A program made the translations under genes and the position numbers. A stretch of DNA of 45,649 bases from Candidatus Kuenenia stuttgartensis (GTDB lineage: Bacteria > Pseudomonadota > Alphaproteobacteria > SMXS01): positions 1 through 45,649 of the forward strand of contig CALQFM020000029.1 of the NCBI GenBank assembly GCA_943329845.2, written 5' to 3'. Of this stretch, positions 43,994 to 45,649 are shown in pieces (within the stretch, counting starts at the first letter, position 1; each line of letters begins with the position of its first letter). The notes under the pieces are model-generated. The model searched no databases. It saw only the letters and a list, made by a program, of their open reading frames with translations, and was not told where the DNA came from.

Positions 43994-45376
43994 TCAGTCG
44001 TTCAGGGTCTTCGCGTAGTTCGCGGCGTTTTCGCCCGCCAGCTTGCCGAACACGAGGCACGGCCCATAGGAACCGCCGCCGCCGATATAGACGTCGCCGT
44101 GCAGATTGCCGACGGTCTCGCCCGCGGCATAGAGCCCGCGGATGGGCTTGTCGGCCTTGTTCATCACGGCGGTGTCCGCGTTGATTCGCAGGCCGGTGCC
44201 GGTCCAGCAGAGGATCGCGGGCCTGATCTCCACGGCGTAGAACGGCGCCGTCCTGATCGGCGCCATCTTCGCCTTCTTGAGGAAGGCGGTGTCCTCGCCG
44301 GCCGCGACATCGCCGTTGTAGCGCTCGGCCATGCCTTCCAGCCCTTCCGCGTCGATGCCGGCCTTGGCGGCGAGCTCGGCCAGCGTGTCGGCCTTGAAGA
44401 TTCGGCCTTCACCCGCCTTCTGCTCGAGGACGTCGTTGACCCAGTAGGCCTGGAATTGCGGCGTCCGCTTGGCGGCGGCACGCGACGCCTCGTCGAACAC
44501 GGCCCAGGCGTTGCCGCCCTGCTTGTTCAGCAGGCCGGCGATCACCGTGTAGGGCGCCGCTTCGTTGCAGAAGCGATGGCCATGCTTGTTCACCATCACC
44601 AGCCAGCCAGGCAGCGCGACCTCCAGGTCGCGGCTGAAGCCCGGCGTGGCGAGCATCAGGGCGCGGTCATGGCCGTCGACGATGCCGCCGACCGCCTGGC
44701 CCATCTTGATGCCGTCGCCCCGCGCGCCGTCGGCGCCGATGTACCAGCGCCAGTCGCCGGTCGCGGCCGCCCGGGGCAGGTACTTCTCGATCATCTCCGG
44801 GTTGTTGCCGAAGCCGCCGGTGGCCAGGATGACCGCGCCCGCTGTCGCCTCGTCATCGCCGATCCGGATGCCGGTCACGCGACCTTCGTCGTTGGTGATC
44901 AGCCCGGTGACCCGCGAATCCAGGACGACATCGACGCCCTTGGCGCTGCGGTGGGCATCCAGCACGTTGATGACCTCTTCGCCGTCACCCTCGGGCGGAT
45001 GCCCGCGCGGCACCGAGCCGACGCCGGAACAATAGAGATCCTCCTTGGGGTACTTCACGCCCAGTTCCAGCGCCCATTCGAGGGTCGGTCCGGACAGGTC
45101 GCAGTAGCGCCGAACCACGGCCGGGTCCACCAGCCACTGGTTCAGCGTCATGTATTCCTCGAACATGGCGTCGGCGGTGTCATCGACAACCCCGGCCGCC
45201 TTCTGCACCGATGTGCCCGCGGCATAGAAGTGCCCGCCCGACAGCCGCGATGAGCCGCCGACCCTCTTTTCGCCTTCCACCACCAGCACCGAGGCTCCGG
45301 TATCCGCCGCCGCAACGGCGGCCGCCAGTCCCGCGGCGCCTGAACCCACCACGATAACGTCATAGTCTCTTGCCAT
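43994..45376 (-). CDS. FAD-dependent oxidoreductase, fumarate reductase/ketosteroid dehydrogenase flavoprotein type
   Basis: The 460-residue protein starts ARDYDVIVVGSGAAGLAAA, the GxGxxG FAD motif (near 10-15). It has the KRVGGSSRLSGGHFYAAGTS segment, AVILATGGFGNNPEM near 190 and a C-terminal GLYAAGETVGNLHG with IGGGGSYGPCLVFGKLAGENAA. These are FAD_binding_2 features shared by fumarate reductases, tricarballylate and ketosteroid dehydrogenases. The signature catalytic residues cannot be assigned by eye. The ATG at 45376 has GGGGAAG upstream; an earlier in-frame start lacks one. It heads the cluster with cupin and gloA. Confidence 0.82.
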   Translation of the reverse strand: MARDYDVIVVGSGAAGLAAAVAAADTGASVLVVEGEKRVGGSSRLSGGHFYAAGTSVQKAAGVVDDTADAMFEEYMTLNQWLVDPAVVRRYCDLSGPTLEWALELGVKYPKEDLYCSGVGSVPRGHPPEGDGEEVINVLDAHRSAKGVDVVLDSRVTGLITNDEGRVTGIRIGDDEATAGAVILATGGFGNNPEMIEKYLPRAAATGDWRWYIGADGARGDGIKMGQAVGGIVDGHDRALMLATPGFSRDLEVALPGWLVMVNKHGHRFCNEAAPYTVIAGLLNKQGGNAWAVFDEASRAAAKRTPQFQAYWVNDVLEQKAGEGRIFKADTLAELAAKAGIDAEGLEGMAERYNGDVAAGEDTAFLKKAKMAPIRTAPFYAVEIRPAILCWTGTGLRINADTAVMNKADKPIRGLYAAGETVGNLHGDVYIGGGGSYGPCLVFGKLAGENAANYAKTLND

Positions 45377-45486
45377 AGTTCGTCTTCCCCTGCCGATCGC
45401 TCCCCAAGAGCGCATTGATCGAAGGCAGAGTAATCCGGCTGCGGCCCATGGGCCAGCCTCGATCTATAACGATCGTTGGCTCATAT

Positions 45487-45499
45487 TTCGGTGACAGTG
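45487..45499. repeat. TTCGGTGACAGTG motif beside the IS end
   Basis: This 13-mer is identical to the core of the right arm of the palindrome at 14286-14298. It sits directly before the likely left end of the IS3-like element. Confidence 0.6.
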
Positions 45500-45500
45500 T

Positions 45501-45649
45501 TGGAGTGCACCCCTTGAGTGAGACAGATTAATTGAGTGACATGGCTCTTAGGAGGGTCCATGTCGGATCGAGTGAACCGGGTATTTACGACAGATTTCAA
45601 GGAACTCGCGGTGCTGCGCCTGGAGGCTGGCGAGCCGGTTTCGGCGCTG
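45501..45649 (+). mobile_element. Left end of an IS3-like insertion sequence (truncated by window)
   Basis: TGGAGTGCACCCC at 45501-45513 resembles the terminal inverted repeats of IS3-family (IS150-group) elements. It is followed 47 bases later by the start of a transposase OrfA. The right end is outside the window, so target duplication cannot be checked. The boundary is an estimate. Confidence 0.5.
45560..45649 (+). CDS. IS3-family transposase OrfA, N-terminal fragment
   Basis: Only 30 codons are visible: MSDRVNRVFTTDFKELAVLR, then LEAGEPVSAL. The pattern TDFKE-AVLRLEAGEPVSAL is typical of the helix-turn-helix at the start of IS3-type OrfA. GGAGG lies just before the ATG. The reading frame is open to the window edge, and no frameshift is visible in this piece. 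Confidence 0.65.
   Translation, partial: MSDRVNRVFTTDFKELAVLRLEAGEPVSAL

Overview
The window is GC-rich, densely coding, chromosomal DNA from an alphaproteobacterium. The evidence is the gene order (histone-deacetylase-like protein, xseB, ispA, dxs, tlyA; fabI next to aroC; tsaC overlapping a FAD-linked dehydrogenase), the adjacent PlcP-type phosphoesterase and Agt-type glycosyltransferase genes, and the intergenic repeat families. I cannot name the genus; a Rhodospirillales-like lineage is a guess. I see no rRNA, tRNA, CRISPR array or prophage. The only clear mobile DNA is the left end of an IS3-like element cut off by the right edge.

Layout. 1-5.3 kb: RidA protein, CPA1 cation/proton antiporter, two-domain sulfurtransferase and a long 3-hydroxyacyl-CoA dehydrogenase. 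5.4-8.5 kb: a diacylglycerol-kinase-like lipid kinase divergent from a metallophosphoesterase and a GT4 glycosyltransferase that resemble the PlcP/Agt membrane-lipid remodelling pair. 8.5-12.4 kb: GST, SDR, a small secreted protein, an alpha/beta hydrolase and an HTH/coiled-coil protein. 12.4-16.3 kb: exbB-exbD-tonB, then a DUF945 protein with a translationally coupled 42-residue membrane peptide. 16.3-21.6 kb: D-lactate/2-hydroxyglutarate-type dehydrogenase, tsaC, MBL-fold hydrolase and long-chain acyl-CoA synthetase. 21.6-22.2 kb: a ParE/RelE-type toxin-antitoxin pair. 22.3-30.9 kb: an isoprenoid and RNA-modification block (HDAC-like, xseB, ispA, dxs, tlyA, a two-gene ABC transporter, an RlmD/TrmA-type methyltransferase). 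30.9-31.7 kb: two paralogous small cytochrome-like proteins, one of which has lost its haem site. 31.8-37.5 kb: aroC, fabI, a CsgG-like protein, a surface-antigen lipoprotein, pdxH, a CDF metal exporter and an ArsC/YffB protein. 37.5-42.0 kb: DUF4153 membrane protein, SDR, two small or secreted unknowns. 42.0-45.6 kb: an enoyl-CoA hydratase, then an operon of FAD oxidoreductase, cupin and glyoxalase-like protein, then the IS end.

Most genes are housekeeping or central metabolism. The parts most worth a second look are the lipid-remodelling cluster with a Pho-box-like sequence elsewhere in the window (in front of exbB), the haem-less cytochrome paralogue, a pair of two-hairpin repeats whose stems appear exchanged, and a perfect 22-bp palindrome whose core also flanks the IS end. 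All functional calls rest on motif recognition by eye; no database search was run.
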